Shown here: piece after piece, positions 45,824 to 55,290 of the stretch | Layout: every line of letters begins with the position of its first letter | Position numbering within the stretch: position 1 is the first letter of the stretch | NCBI GenBank assembly: GCA_026984045.1 | Contig: JALSSV010000098.1 | Span: forward strand, 46,098-110,097 | Reading direction: 5' to 3' | From: Chromatiales bacterium | GTDB taxonomy: Bacteria > Pseudomonadota > Gammaproteobacteria > UBA6429 > Thiohalophilaceae | DNA length: 64,000 nucleotides | Translations under genes and position numbers: made by a program | Notes under the pieces: generated by a model | What the model saw: only the letters and a program-made list of their open reading frames with translations | Databases searched by the model: none | Told to the model about the DNA's origin: nothing

Positions 45824-48547
45824 TCAGGCCGCGTGGACGGCCCGTCTGCGCCACCGCCACCATTTGTATGCTTCGGTCAGCACGAACACCGGCGCGGCCA
45901 CCAGGAGGAGCAGGCCCCAGTCCGTCCAGCCCAGTGGCACCGTGTGCAGGGCGGACTGCAGGAACGGCACGTAGATGGCGCACACCTGCAGGCCCACGGT
46001 GATGCCCCAGGCGGCCAGGACCCAGGGGTTGGAGAAGAAGCCGATGACCGACAGGGGTTCGCGCAGGGCCCGGAAATTGAAGACGTTGAGTTTCTCCAGC
46101 AGGATGATCCCGGTGAAGGCCATGGTCTGGGCGCGCAGGACGTCGGCTTCACTGCCCCCCGCCAGGGCGTGATGGAAAAGCCAGAGGGTGGCCAGTCCGA
46201 TGTAGCCGCCGAGGAGGGCGATCATCGCGATGCCGGCCCGATCGAGGATGGGTTCATGAACCGGGCGGGGCGGACGCTGCATGAGGCCCTTTTCCGGTGG
46301 CTCCATGCCCAGGGCCACGGCGGTCATGCCGTCCGTAACCAGATTCATCCACAGGATCTGCACGGGCAGCAGGATCAGCGGGCCGCCGAGCAGGATGTTG
46401 ATCAGGATGGCCAGGACTTCACCGGTGTTGGACGAGAGCAGATAGCGGACGAACTTCTGGATGTTGTCGTATTGGCGGCGACCTTCCTCCACGGCCCCGA
46501 TGATGGAGGCGAAGTTGTCGTCGGTGAGAATCATGTCGGCGGCGCCCTTGGCCACGTCGGTGCCGCGCAGGCCCATGGCGATGCCGATGTCGGCCTGCTT
46601 GAGGGCCGGGGCGTCGTTGACGCCGTCACCGGTCATGCCCACCACATGACCGAGTTTCTGTAACAGGGTCACGATGCGCAGTTTGTTTTCGGGAGTGGTG
46701 CGAGCGAACAGCACGTGCTTGTCCCGCAGGATGGCCAGCAGGGCATCGTCGTCCATTTGCCTGAGATCCCTTCCGGTCAGGGCCTGTTCGGCGGCGAGAC
46801 CGATGCGCCTGGCGATGGCCAGCGCCGTGGCGGCGGCATCGCCGGTGATCATGAGGGTGCGGATGCCGGCCTGGGCCGCGGTGCGAATGGCCTCGGGCAC
46901 CTCCGGGCGTGGCGGATCGATGATCCCGACCACGCCCAGCAGGGTCAGCTCCCGCTCCACGTGGTCGGCATCGAGCGATGTCCCCGTCGGAAGCCGGCGC
47001 CGGGCTAGCGCCAGGGTGCGCAGGCCGCTCTCCGCCATTCGGGAGTAGGCCTCGATGAAGGTCTGGCGATCGGCATCGGTCAGCGGGCGTTCGTGGTCAC
47101 CATCGAGGAGGCGGGTGCTGCGTTCCAGGATCACTTCCGGCGCCCCCTTGACGTGGGCGAGCAGACCCGCATCGGTCCGTTCGACGACGGTCATCCGCTT
47201 GCGTTCGGAATTGAAAGAGAATTCGCTGACGATGCGGGCTTCGGTGGGTGGGCTCAGCCAGGCCTTGTAGGCGGCGACCACCAGCGCGGCTTCGGTCGGC
47301 TCGCCGATCTGGTGCCAGCCCTTTTCGTCCTTGACCAGCCGGGCATGATTGCAAAGCAGGCCGGTTTGCAGCAGGGCCAGCAGATCCGGGCGCTGGTGAT
47401 AGTCGAGTTTGCGGCCGGCGACCTCGAAGTGGCCGGCAGGATCGTAGCCGATGCCGGTGACTTCGATCTCGCCTGCCGGCAGCCAGATCCGGCGGGTGGT
47501 CATTTCGTTCTGGGTCAGGGTTCCGGTCTTGTCGGTACAGATCACGGTGGCGGCACCGAGCGTCTCGGCCGCCTGCAGACGCCGCAACAGGGCGCGGCGT
47601 CGCACCATGGCGCGCACGCCGAGCGCCAGGGTGATGGTGACCACCGCGGGCAGCCCTTCCGGAACCACCGCCACCGCCAGCGACACGCCGGTCAGGAACA
47701 TCTCCACCAGTGGCTTGCCCAGCAACCAGCCGGCCAGCGCCACCACGATGGAGATGGCGACCGAATAGATCCCCAGTTGTTTGCCCAGGATCGCCAGCTT
47801 GCGCTGCAACGGGGTGGTTTCCGTGCCCACGGTCTGGGTCAGGTGGGCGATACGGCCGAACTCGGTGGCCATGCCGGTGGCCACCACCACGCCTCTGGCC
47901 ACCCCGTTGGTGACGGCGGTGCCCATCCAGGCCATGGAATGGCGTTCGGCCAGGGGGGCGTCTTCGCTGACGGCATCGGTCGACTTGGCCACCGAAAGCG
48001 ATTCCCCGGTCAGGGCCGATTCATCGATCTTCAGGTTCAGCGCCTCGACCAGCCGCAGATCCGCCGGCACCCGATCCCCGATGGCCAGCAGCACGATATC
48101 GCCCGGAACCAGCTGGCGGGCATCGATATCCTGTTCGCGGCCGTCACGCAGGACCTTGCAGCGGGGCGCCAGCATCTGCTGCAGGGCTGCCAGTGCCTTT
48201 TCCGCTTTCCATTCCTGCACGAAACCCAGTATGCCGTTCAGCACCACGATCGCCAGGATGGTAATGGTGTCGCCGATTTCGCCAATGGCGAAGGCGATGG
48301 CCGCGGCCAGCAGCAGGATGAAGATGAGCACATCGAGGAACTGACGCAGCAGGACCGTATACCAGGGGGTCTTGCGGACAGCCTGCAGGACGTTTTCCCC
48401 ATATTGCGGCAACCGTTGCCGGGCTGCCGAAGCAGAAAGGCCTCGTTGCGGATCGGTGTTCAGGCGCTGCAGGACTTCATCGGGTGGCAGGGCGTGCCAG
48501 GGGACGTTTTCACCTGCCGGCCGGTGGCTGTTCGGCGTATCGCGCAT
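45824..48547 (-). CDS. P2A-type cation (Ca2+) P-type ATPase
   Basis: 907 aa. SERCA/PMR1-like motifs: TGES (near 185), VPEGLPAVVTITLALG (M4), phospho-Asp339 in CTDKTGTLTQNEM, GDGVNDAPALKQADIGIAMG, then M5-M6 LLSSNTGEVLAILIN and MNLVTDGMTAVALGMEPPE. The Asn/Glu (NTGE) and Asn/Asp (NLVTD) positions match the Ca2+-binding residues of SERCA, so Ca2+ is more likely than Na+/K+. I chose ATG 48547: AGGGGGA lies nine bases upstream, whereas it touches the earlier ATG at 48556. Third gene after the antiporter and usp. Confidence 0.9.
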   Translation of the reverse strand: MRDTPNSHRPAGENVPWHALPPDEVLQRLNTDPQRGLSASAARQRLPQYGENVLQAVRKTPWYTVLLRQFLDVLIFILLLAAAIAFAIGEIGDTITILAIVVLNGILGFVQEWKAEKALAALQQMLAPRCKVLRDGREQDIDARQLVPGDIVLLAIGDRVPADLRLVEALNLKIDESALTGESLSVAKSTDAVSEDAPLAERHSMAWMGTAVTNGVARGVVVATGMATEFGRIAHLTQTVGTETTPLQRKLAILGKQLGIYSVAISIVVALAGWLLGKPLVEMFLTGVSLAVAVVPEGLPAVVTITLALGVRAMVRRRALLRRLQAAETLGAATVICTDKTGTLTQNEMTTRRIWLPAGEIEVTGIGYDPAGHFEVAGRKLDYHQRPDLLALLQTGLLCNHARLVKDEKGWHQIGEPTEAALVVAAYKAWLSPPTEARIVSEFSFNSERKRMTVVERTDAGLLAHVKGAPEVILERSTRLLDGDHERPLTDADRQTFIEAYSRMAESGLRTLALARRRLPTGTSLDADHVERELTLLGVVGIIDPPRPEVPEAIRTAAQAGIRTLMITGDAAATALAIARRIGLAAEQALTGRDLRQMDDDALLAILRDKHVLFARTTPENKLRIVTLLQKLGHVVGMTGDGVNDAPALKQADIGIAMGLRGTDVAKGAADMILTDDNFASIIGAVEEGRRQYDNIQKFVRYLLSSNTGEVLAILINILLGGPLILLPVQILWMNLVTDGMTAVALGMEPPEKGLMQRPPRPVHEPILDRAGIAMIALLGGYIGLATLWLFHHALAGGSEADVLRAQTMAFTGIILLEKLNVFNFRALREPLSVIGFFSNPWVLAAWGITVGLQVCAIYVPFLQSALHTVPLGWTDWGLLLLVAAPVFVLTEAYKWWRWRRRAVHAA

Positions 48548-48562
48548 GATGGCCATTCCCCC

Positions 48563-48982
48563 TCAGGGATGATCGGTGGCCAGCGGAATGACGAGTACCG
48601 GCCGGCGGGCCAGGGAGATGACCGCACTGGTGGTGCTGCCCACATAGATCCGTTCCACGGTTTCGCGGCGGCGACGGCCGAGCAGGATGGGGCCGCTGTC
48701 CAGGCGCTGGGCCACGGCGACGATGAGATCCTCGGGGATGCCCTCTTCCACATGCAGATGATCGTCAGGCAATCCGGGCATGATCTCCTGGCACAGGGCA
48801 CGCAGTCGTTCCCGGTGGTGACGACGATCCGCCTCGCCAAGCGGATGTTGCAGCACGTGCAGGACGTGCAGGGGCCAGTGGCAACGTCGGGCATGGCGGG
48901 CCGCCTCGCGGGCCAGCTCGCGGCTGCCGGCTTCCAGATCGAGACACAGAAGCAGGGGGGGAGACGTGTCGGTGTCAGGCAT
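48563..48982 (-). CDS. Universal stress protein (UspA family)
   Basis: 139 aa. Rossmann-like Usp domain: PLLLCLDLEAGSRELAREA start, and a C-terminal GRRRRETVERIYVGSTTSAVISLARRPVLVIP resembling the ATP-binding G-x2-G-x9-G-(S/T) signature, with GS near the end. It begins inside the end of the antiporter gene (8-base overlap) and ends 15 bases before the ATPase start, so all three are co-transcribed. Probably a regulator or sensor of the linked transporters. Confidence 0.85.
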   Translation of the reverse strand: MPDTDTSPPLLLCLDLEAGSRELAREAARHARRCHWPLHVLHVLQHPLGEADRRHHRERLRALCQEIMPGLPDDHLHVEEGIPEDLIVAVAQRLDSGPILLGRRRRETVERIYVGSTTSAVISLARRPVLVIPLATDHP

Positions 48983-50249
48983 GGTGGTCGTCCTTTGCGC
49001 GTTGATGAGGGGCAGTGGCGGAGACAGGCTGTTGCAGGGCCGCGCGCCAGCGACGCACGATGAGTGCGAAGAGCAAGGGGACCAGGGCGGTCGACAGGGA
49101 GGAGGCGGCGACCAGGGCGGTGAACAGATCCACGTCGATGAGCCGGGCATCCAGCAGCAGCTTGGCCACGATGATTTCGGTGGTCAGACGGGCATTGATA
49201 CCGACCCCGATGGTACCCGCCTCCAGCCAGCTGATCTTGCCCATGGGCACCATGATGGCCACACCGATGAGCTTGCCGACGAAGGCGGCCAGAAACAGCA
49301 GCAGGGCCAGGGTCGGCGAGGTGACGAGGCCCTCCAGGTTGACGCTCAGCCCCACCCAGAAGAAGAACAAAAGGCCGAAGAAGCCGTAGGTGATGGCGCG
49401 AATGGTCTGGGTGGTCTGTTCCCCGACCACGCCCAGCCTGTTGTAGACCGGGCGCATGATGATGCCGCCGGTGATGGCGCCGATCACCATCCCCAGCTCC
49501 CCATATTCGGCAAAACCGCCAAAACCGAAGACCACCAGCATGGACAGCAGGGTCAGATTGCGGGGCCGGCGGGGCAGCAGGCGCGAGAGCCAGGGGGCCA
49601 GCCAGCGATAGCTGATCAGGGCAGCGATCAGGAACAGGGCCACGATCGCGACCAGTCGCAGCACCTCGTCTTCGATCAGGTTGCCCATGGCGGTCGAAGA
49701 CGCGGCCTTCTCGCCGATCCAGACCGAGACGAAGGCAATCAGGAACACTTCGATCACGTCATCGAGCACCCCGGTGCCCACGATGAAGCGTCCCACCCGG
49801 GTGCGAATCAGGTTGAATTCGTCGAGGATCGGCACGATCACCGCTTCTGCCGTGGGCATCCGGGTCAGACCGATGACGAAGGCCAGCATCCAGCCATAGC
49901 CCATGGCCAGCATCACCAGCATGCCGAGCAGGAAGGGGAAGCTGGTATTGAGCACCGTCAGCCAGACGATGTCGCGGCTGAGCTTGCGCATCTCCCCCAT
50001 GTCGATCTGCAGGCCGATGAAGAACAGCAGGAACAGCACCCCCAGGTTGGCCAGGAAGCCGAACACCGGGTAGAGATCGGGCCCCAGCAACAGGCCGTTC
50101 AGTGGCGAGTAATGGGCCGCCATGGCCACCACCAGGGCGCCCAGGATCCCGGGGATCCGCAGGCGGGTGAGCACCGCGGCGAGCAGATACGAGGCCCCCA
50201 GCAGCAGGGTGAGGGCCAGCAGGAGTTTTCCGACAAGGACTTCCGACAC
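48975..50249 (-). CDS. CPA2-family cation:proton antiporter (KefB/GerN-like)
   Basis: 424 aa with about twelve hydrophobic segments and no C-terminal RCK/TrkA domain. Landmarks are LGVLFLLFFIGLQIDMGEMRK, GLTRMPTAEAVIVPILDEF and GTGVLDDVIEVFLIAFVSV, where the Asp-Asp is the expected transport site of the Na+/H+ or K+/H+ exchanger family. Ion specificity cannot be told. First gene of an antiporter-usp-Ca2+ ATPase operon, divergent from ftsH. Confidence 0.9.
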   Translation of the reverse strand: MSEVLVGKLLLALTLLLGASYLLAAVLTRLRIPGILGALVVAMAAHYSPLNGLLLGPDLYPVFGFLANLGVLFLLFFIGLQIDMGEMRKLSRDIVWLTVLNTSFPFLLGMLVMLAMGYGWMLAFVIGLTRMPTAEAVIVPILDEFNLIRTRVGRFIVGTGVLDDVIEVFLIAFVSVWIGEKAASSTAMGNLIEDEVLRLVAIVALFLIAALISYRWLAPWLSRLLPRRPRNLTLLSMLVVFGFGGFAEYGELGMVIGAITGGIIMRPVYNRLGVVGEQTTQTIRAITYGFFGLLFFFWVGLSVNLEGLVTSPTLALLLFLAAFVGKLIGVAIMVPMGKISWLEAGTIGVGINARLTTEIIVAKLLLDARLIDVDLFTALVAASSLSTALVPLLFALIVRRWRAALQQPVSATAPHQRAKDDHHA

Positions 50250-50279
50250 CGGTGGGCTCCCGGTCGCGAAAAAGCTCAG

Positions 50280-50307
50280 CTTATTCCCTTTTTCGGTGGC
50301 TGGACAA
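50280..50307 (-). promoter_or_regulatory. Candidate promoter for the antiporter operon
   Basis: On the minus strand TTGTCC (50307-50302), a 16-nt spacer and AATAAG (50285-50280): four of six matches to each consensus box. It ends about 30 bases before the start codon. It lies in the 175-base divergent region shared with ftsH. Confidence 0.35.
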
Positions 50308-50424
50308 GGGTGGGATTGTCTGTGCGCCGCTTCGGGATTCGGTTACACTGCCCGAATACGCGAGGGGGCGGGTTCACCGGCTTCGTCCCGCCACAATCGT
50401 GGGTCATCTGACAGGAGTCTGGCC

Positions 50425-52323
50425 ATGGCGATCCAGTCCAATTTCTCTCCCGGCGGCAAGAAGCCGGATCTGGAAATCAACAAGCCCGAGACATCCAGGA
50501 AGTTCTGGCAGAATCCCTGGTTCATCTTCGCCCTCTATCTGGTCATGCTCTATGTGTTCCTGTTTGCCTGGCCGGAGCAGGGGCAGAAAACCGAAGAGAT
50601 CCCCTACAATCGGTTCCTCGCCGAACTGGAGCAGGGCAAGATCCGCTCGGTGGTGATCTACGACAAGAAGTACATTCGCGGGGAGTACAAGGAAGAAGGC
50701 CCCGGAGGCAAACCGAAGACCTTCGTCACCGTGCCGCTGGACGATCTGTCACTGGCCGAGAAGTTCAAGCAGCACGGCGTGGACGTGAAGGTGCGCAAGG
50801 GGGACAACTGGCTGGCCCTGTTCTTCATGAACTGGGTGCTGCCCATCGCGTTGATTACCCTGTTCTGGATCTGGATCTCGCGGCGCATGGGCGGGGCAGG
50901 CAAGGGCTTTCTCAATCTGGGGCCGGGCAAGGTGCACATCCATCCCGATACCGGCCCCAAGGTCACCTTCGACGACGTGGCCGGGGTCGACGAGGCCAAG
51001 CAGGAGCTGCAGGAGGTCATCGAATTTCTCAAGGATCCGGAGCGGATCCAGAGCCTCGGCGGGCGGATGCCCAAGGGCGTGCTGCTGGTAGGGCCGCCCG
51101 GCACCGGCAAGACCCTGCTGGGCAAGGCCGTCTCGGGCGAGGCGGGCGTGCCTTTCTTCTACATCAGCGGCTCCGAGTTCATCGAGATGTTCGTGGGCGT
51201 GGGCGCGGCCCGGGTGCGGGATCTGTTCGACCAGGCGCGCAAGAACGCGCCCTGCATCATCTTCATCGACGAACTGGACGCGGTGGGCCGCAGCCGCGGT
51301 ATCGCTCCCGGGGGCGGCGGCAACGAGGAGCGGGAGCAGACCCTCAACCAGCTGCTGGTGGAGATGGACGGCTTCGATCCCTCCATCGGCGTGGTGGTGA
51401 TGGCCGCCACCAACCGGCCGGAACTGCTCGACAAGGCGCTGCTGCGGGCCGGCCGCTTCGACCGGCAGATCGTGGTGGACAAGCCGGATCTCGAGGAACG
51501 GGTGGCCATCCTGAAGATCCACGTGCGTCGCCTGAAATTGGGGGACGACGTGGATCTCGAGGTGATCGCCCAGCGCACGCCCGGCATGGTGGGCGCGGAT
51601 CTGGCCAACATCTGCAACGAGGCGGCGATCATCGCCGTGCGCAACCGGCACACGGCGGTGCAGATGAGCGACTTCGAGGCGGCCATCGACCGGGTGCTGA
51701 CCGGCCCCGAGAAGAAGCACCGGGCACTCGGCCCCGAGGAGAAGCGGCGGGTGGCCTTCCATGAATCGGGCCACACCCTGGTGGCGGAGACGGTCCCCAC
51801 CGCCGAACCGGTACACAAGGTCTCGATCATTCCCCGCGGGGTGGCCGCGCTGGGGTATACCCTGCAGTTGCCGGTGAAGGAGAAGTTTCTCTCCACCGAG
51901 GAGGAACTCCGGGATCAGCTCGCCATCCTGCTCGGTGGTCGGGTGGCCGAGGAGCTGGTGTTCGGCGTGGTCTCCAGCGGCGCCGCCAACGATCTGGAAC
52001 GGGCCACCGAGATCGCCCGCAACATGGTGACCCAGCTTGGCATGAGTTCCCGACTGGGGCCGCTGACCTGGGGCCGCATCCACCGGGCCCTGTATCTCGA
52101 GACCGAAGCCACCGAAGAGCGCAATTACAGCGAAAAGATCGCCGAGCAGATCGATGCCGAGGTCAAGGCCCTGGTCGAGGAAGCCCACCGCCGGGCCCGG
52201 GAGATTCTGGAACGGCGTCGCAAGACGCTCGACGCCCTGGCGCAGCGTCTGGAAGAGAAGGAAGTCGTCAGCGGTGAAGAGGTGAAGGCGGTGATCCGGG
52301 AAGTGGAAGGGGAGGCCGCATGA
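50425..52323 (+). CDS. ftsH: ATP-dependent zinc metalloprotease FtsH
   Basis: 632 aa membrane AAA protease that degrades damaged or regulatory proteins. Two N-terminal membrane segments (about 31-49, 131-152) flank a periplasmic domain. Walker A GPPGTGKT is at 223-230, Walker [12 protein letters not shown] follows, then the zinc HESGH (446-450; the usual form is HEAGH) and a C-terminal coiled coil. ATG 50425 is preceded by AGGAG. It lies outside the usual rlmE-ftsH context and overlaps the next gene by four bases, so it may be a second, stress-linked FtsH. The chromosome's other copy is not visible here. Confidence 0.95.
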   Translation: MAIQSNFSPGGKKPDLEINKPETSRKFWQNPWFIFALYLVMLYVFLFAWPEQGQKTEEIPYNRFLAELEQGKIRSVVIYDKKYIRGEYKEEGPGGKPKTFVTVPLDDLSLAEKFKQHGVDVKVRKGDNWLALFFMNWVLPIALITLFWIWISRRMGGAGKGFLNLGPGKVHIHPDTGPKVTFDDVAGVDEAKQELQEVIEFLKDPERIQSLGGRMPKGVLLVGPPGTGKTLLGKAVSGEAGVPFFYISGSEFIEMFVGVGAARVRDLFDQARKNAPCIIFIDELDAVGRSRGIAPGGGGNEEREQTLNQLLVEMDGFDPSIGVVVMAATNRPELLDKALLRAGRFDRQIVVDKPDLEERVAILKIHVRRLKLGDDVDLEVIAQRTPGMVGADLANICNEAAIIAVRNRHTAVQMSDFEAAIDRVLTGPEKKHRALGPEEKRRVAFHESGHTLVAETVPTAEPVHKVSIIPRGVAALGYTLQLPVKEKFLSTEEELRDQLAILLGGRVAEELVFGVVSSGAANDLERATEIARNMVTQLGMSSRLGPLTWGRIHRALYLETEATEERNYSEKIAEQIDAEVKALVEEAHRRAREILERRRKTLDALAQRLEEKEVVSGEEVKAVIREVEGEAA

Positions 52324-52733
52324 TGTGGATCGGCTGGCTGTTCCTGTGGCTGGGCACCGTGGTCGGGCTGCTGGTCACCGTGCGCCTCGTGCCCGGGATT
52401 CGGGTGCAAAATGGCGGCGCGCTGTTGCTGGCGGCGGTGATCCTGCTGCTGGCCAATTCCTTCGTCCGGCCCCTGCTGCTGTTGCTCACCCTGCCGCTCA
52501 CGGTGCTCACCTTCGGGTTGTTCATTCTGGTGATCAATGCCCTGATGCTGATGCTCACCGCCGCCCTGGTGCCGGGCTTCGAGGTGCGGGGTTTCGGCTC
52601 CGCCCTGCTCGGTGCCCTGGTCATGGGGCTGCTGACCCTGCTGGGGCTGGTGTTGCTGGGCTGGCTGTTTCCGGAACACGGCATGCTGGTGATCCAGATC
52701 ATGCCACCGCACGGCCGCGACATCCCGTTCTGA
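52320..52733 (+). CDS. YvlD/phage-holin-family small membrane protein
   Basis: 137 aa with four membrane segments: IGWLFLWLGTVVGLLVTVRLVPG, LLLAAVILLLANSFVRPLLLLL, LPLTVLTFGLFILVINALMLMLTAALVPG (read as parts) and LLGALVMGLLTLLGLVLLGWLF. The VRLVPGIRV and LxLPLTVLTFGLFxLVINA pattern is typical of the 4-TMS phage holin family (DUF360/YvlD), which are chromosomal and not phage genes. Start overlaps the ftsH stop (ATGA), so both are translated together and may interact. Role unknown. Confidence 0.85.
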   Translation: MMWIGWLFLWLGTVVGLLVTVRLVPGIRVQNGGALLLAAVILLLANSFVRPLLLLLTLPLTVLTFGLFILVINALMLMLTAALVPGFEVRGFGSALLGALVMGLLTLLGLVLLGWLFPEHGMLVIQIMPPHGRDIPF

Positions 52734-52735
52734 CA

Positions 52736-52775
52736 GGCGGTTGAAAAAGCGCCTCCCCGGGCGGTTTCAACCGCC
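52736..52775. terminator. Shared hairpin between convergent genes
   Basis: GGCGGTTGAAA (52736-52746) and TTTCAACCGCC (52765-52775) form an 11-bp stem around a GC-rich loop, just after the YvlD-like gene stop and before the convergent DUF4010 gene end. The plus side lacks a T tract. On the minus side TTTTT is inside the stem. It probably stops transcription from either direction only weakly. Confidence 0.5.
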
Positions 52776-52821
52776 TTCCAAAAAACCGCCCTGACCATGC
52801 TTGATGGGCCTCTCGTATCCA

Positions 52822-54096
52822 TCAGCAGCCCATGAACAGGCCGATGGCCAGCGTGATCCCGCCCAGAACCACGAGACCGGCGATGGCCGGACGGTTGCCG
52901 CGGCGATCGCCGGCCAGGGCGACATACAGGGCCTTGAGTAGATTGTTGCTGCCGGCGGAGATGACGATGGCGGCAGCCAGTTGCGTGGTGCTGGCGGCGG
53001 CAAAGGTGCCCTTGAGCAGCGACAGGACGAAGGGGTCGATGTCGGTGAAGCCCACCAGGAAGGAGAGCACCTGCAGGCCCGCATTCCCGTAGTGCTGCAG
53101 GACCAGTTTGGAGAGCAGAAGCATCAGCACGAAGAGCGCGGCGAACAGGAAGGCGGTGCCCAGTTCAAGGGGGTTGCGCGCTTCGGTCTCCCCGACTGTT
53201 GGCGGGCCGGGCGCCAGCCGCCGCTGACGCCACAGGCAGGCGCCCAGGGTGCCCAGGCCCAGGATCAGGAAGGGGGCCGCCAGGGCGGTCAGGAAAGCCG
53301 GATTGAGGATCAGCACCAGGACCAGCAGGCGCAGATACATCATGCCGGTGGCGGCGAGGATGGCGAGGTTCAGGCGGGCCAGCACCGTTTCATCGGTGTG
53401 GCGCTTGCGGGCCAGCACCAGGGTGGTGGCGGTGCTGGAATAGAGGCCGCCGAGCAGCCCGGTGAGCAGATAGCCCTGGTGAGGAAACACATAACGTTGC
53501 AGGATGTAGCCGAGATAGGAGATGGCGGAGATGGCCACCACCGCCTCCCAGATCCGGAAGGGGGTGCTGGGCAGGGGCTTGAGAATCGGGGCATCCGGCA
53601 TCAGCGGCAGGATCACCGCGGCCAGCAGCAGAAACTTGGCAAGGGTCATCCATTCCCGGCGGTCGACGATCTCGGTGAGGCGGTGGGTCAGGGGCCGGGC
53701 GTTGAGCACGAACACGATGCTCACGAATTCCAGCACCAGGAACCACAGAGGCAGGGTCTGGATCACGGCCCCGTAGGAATAGACCAGCAGGGCGATGAGC
53801 AGCCCGAGGATCCCGTGTTGTCCCTGGACGAGCTTGTGGTGGTAGAAAAGCCCGGTCCAGACGACCAGCGCCAGCAGGCCGCCAAGATACAGCCGCTGAT
53901 CGGCATCGAGCAGGTGCAGGATGAAACCGAGCAGGGCAATGAAGGTATAGGTGCGGGCCGTACCCATGCTCAGAGGGCGGGGTTTGCTGCCCAGATAGTC
54001 CCGAAACTCCAGACCGGTGAGAAAGCCGAGCACACCCACCAGGACGAAACGGAACCAGGCCTGATCGAGAATGCTCTGTATGAGATCGGCGTTCAT
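52822..54096 (-). CDS. MgtC/SapB and DUF4010 domain membrane protein
   Basis: 424 aa with about twelve membrane segments. The N-terminal half resembles MgtC (FVLVGVLGFLTGLEFRDYLG...RTYTFIALLGFILHLL), and the C-terminal half is DUF4010 (GLLGGLYSSTATTLVLARKRH; TQLAAAIVISAGSNNLLKALYVAL). Members are suspected of Mg2+-related or metabolite transport, with no proven substrate. ATG 54096 was chosen by comparison with the family start. Alone on its transcript, convergent with the ftsH operon. Confidence 0.8.
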   Translation of the reverse strand: MNADLIQSILDQAWFRFVLVGVLGFLTGLEFRDYLGSKPRPLSMGTARTYTFIALLGFILHLLDADQRLYLGGLLALVVWTGLFYHHKLVQGQHGILGLLIALLVYSYGAVIQTLPLWFLVLEFVSIVFVLNARPLTHRLTEIVDRREWMTLAKFLLLAAVILPLMPDAPILKPLPSTPFRIWEAVVAISAISYLGYILQRYVFPHQGYLLTGLLGGLYSSTATTLVLARKRHTDETVLARLNLAILAATGMMYLRLLVLVLILNPAFLTALAAPFLILGLGTLGACLWRQRRLAPGPPTVGETEARNPLELGTAFLFAALFVLMLLLSKLVLQHYGNAGLQVLSFLVGFTDIDPFVLSLLKGTFAAASTTQLAAAIVISAGSNNLLKALYVALAGDRRGNRPAIAGLVVLGGITLAIGLFMGC

Positions 54097-54234
54097 GGTG
54101 TTCAATTTTTCTCCATTGATGGCAACCTGGCAGCGCGAGTCATCCTTTGCACGGGGATACCCGCACGCTGACGGGAGTTCCCTCGACACGCTGTTGCATG
54201 ATCCGATCCCGGTATCATTCGTTCCCTCGCACCA

Positions 54235-54804
54235 TCAACTGCTGTCAATCACACCTTGCTTCCGCTGCGGACGTTTTGGAATCCGTTCCATGATCAGCCC
54301 CTCGACCAGCCCTCCCAGGATCATCCAGCAGGTCAGCACCAGGGTGTATTTCAACCCGAAATAGCTGGCCAGGACCGGTAACCAGGGCAACTTGATGGCC
54401 CGATTGTAAAGAAAGACGGCGATCAGGGTCTCCCTCATGCCCTTGTTTTTCAGATCGGCAAGCAGGGGATACCATACATAGATCGGGCCAGTGGAAAGAA
54501 TCCCGGTCACGGTAGCGAAAACATAACCGAGCCATCCCGACGAGTGTCCCGCGTAGCGGCGAATGAACGATTCACGGATCAGCAGGTTGCCGAGAAACAG
54601 GAAAGCGAAGACCAGCAGCAGGACGGGCAGGAGACTCCAGGCCAGATGCAGGAAGGCCCGCGCGGATTTTTCGGCCAGTACCGGACTCAAGACCGCCAGA
54701 GCGGCATAGGCGCCGATGACGCTGGCCAGAAAAATCCAGCCGCCGCGTTTGCTGCCGCCCTGCTTGACGGCCGGGCTGCCGTTCTCTTGCCGGTGGGGCT
54801 TCAT
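54235..54804 (-). CDS. Permease, second half (YraQ/DUF318-like)
   Basis: 189 aa with about five membrane segments after a basic N-terminus. The core GYVFATVTGILSTGPIYVWYPLL and MRETLIAVFLYNRAIKLPWLPVL mirrors the pattern GSVATGQPVTSY of the preceding gene and of the YraQ permease family (GxxSCGxxP-type repeat, here without the Cys). Starts within the stop of the first half (ATGA, 54804-54801). Together the two small proteins probably form one transporter. Substrate unknown; metal, metalloid or organoarsenic exporters occur in the wider family. Confidence 0.65.
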   Translation of the reverse strand: MKPHRQENGSPAVKQGGSKRGGWIFLASVIGAYAALAVLSPVLAEKSARAFLHLAWSLLPVLLLVFAFLFLGNLLIRESFIRRYAGHSSGWLGYVFATVTGILSTGPIYVWYPLLADLKNKGMRETLIAVFLYNRAIKLPWLPVLASYFGLKYTLVLTCWMILGGLVEGLIMERIPKRPQRKQGVIDSS

Positions 54805-55229
54805 CGCAAGAGGAGCAGGGTTTTGGTGACCAGCAGTGAAATGGCGACAGCGAGAACGAAACTGATCGCATTTCGCCACAGGGCAAAGCGCTTGCCGAGG
54901 AAAAGCGATTCGGCGGGCAACTGGACCGTCCCGACGGTCACCCAGCTCAGTATCAACGCCGTCACGGCAGTCAGGCTGACATCGGCCTCCAGCAACCCCT
55001 TGCCCAGGATGTAGGAAGTGACAGGCTGGCCCGTGGCAACGGAACCGAACAGGGCGCCTTCGAGGGCGTCCCAGAATGGTTGTCCGCTGAACAGGGTATG
55101 CGAAAATCGTCTGGGCAGAATGGAAACGACCATGCCCACCAGGAGCAACATGCCCAGCAGGATGGGCAACGCCGAGACAAACATGCGGTTTGTCCGGGTG
55201 AACGCCTCATGCAGTCGGGCGCGAGTCAT
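54801..55229 (-). CDS. Permease, first half (YraQ/DUF318-like)
   Basis: 142 aa with about four membrane segments. The key block is EGALFGSVATGQPVTSYILGK, followed by VTALILSWVTVGTVQLPAES, comparable to the first repeat of YraQ-type permeases. The start ATG 55229 is well supported by GGAGG five bases upstream. It overlaps the second half by four bases. Whether the pair is ancestral or a split gene cannot be told from one genome. Confidence 0.65.
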   Translation of the reverse strand: MTRARLHEAFTRTNRMFVSALPILLGMLLLVGMVVSILPRRFSHTLFSGQPFWDALEGALFGSVATGQPVTSYILGKGLLEADVSLTAVTALILSWVTVGTVQLPAESLFLGKRFALWRNAISFVLAVAISLLVTKTLLLLR

Positions 55230-55290
55230 GGCGCCTCCAGGCATGTCGGTGACGCTTCGGCGCGGGTTCCGTCGCTGGTTTCATTGTTGT

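Noticed and set aside
52320..52733. Phage holin as a prophage sign
   Set aside because: The family name is historical; such proteins are common chromosomal membrane proteins and no phage genes are nearby.
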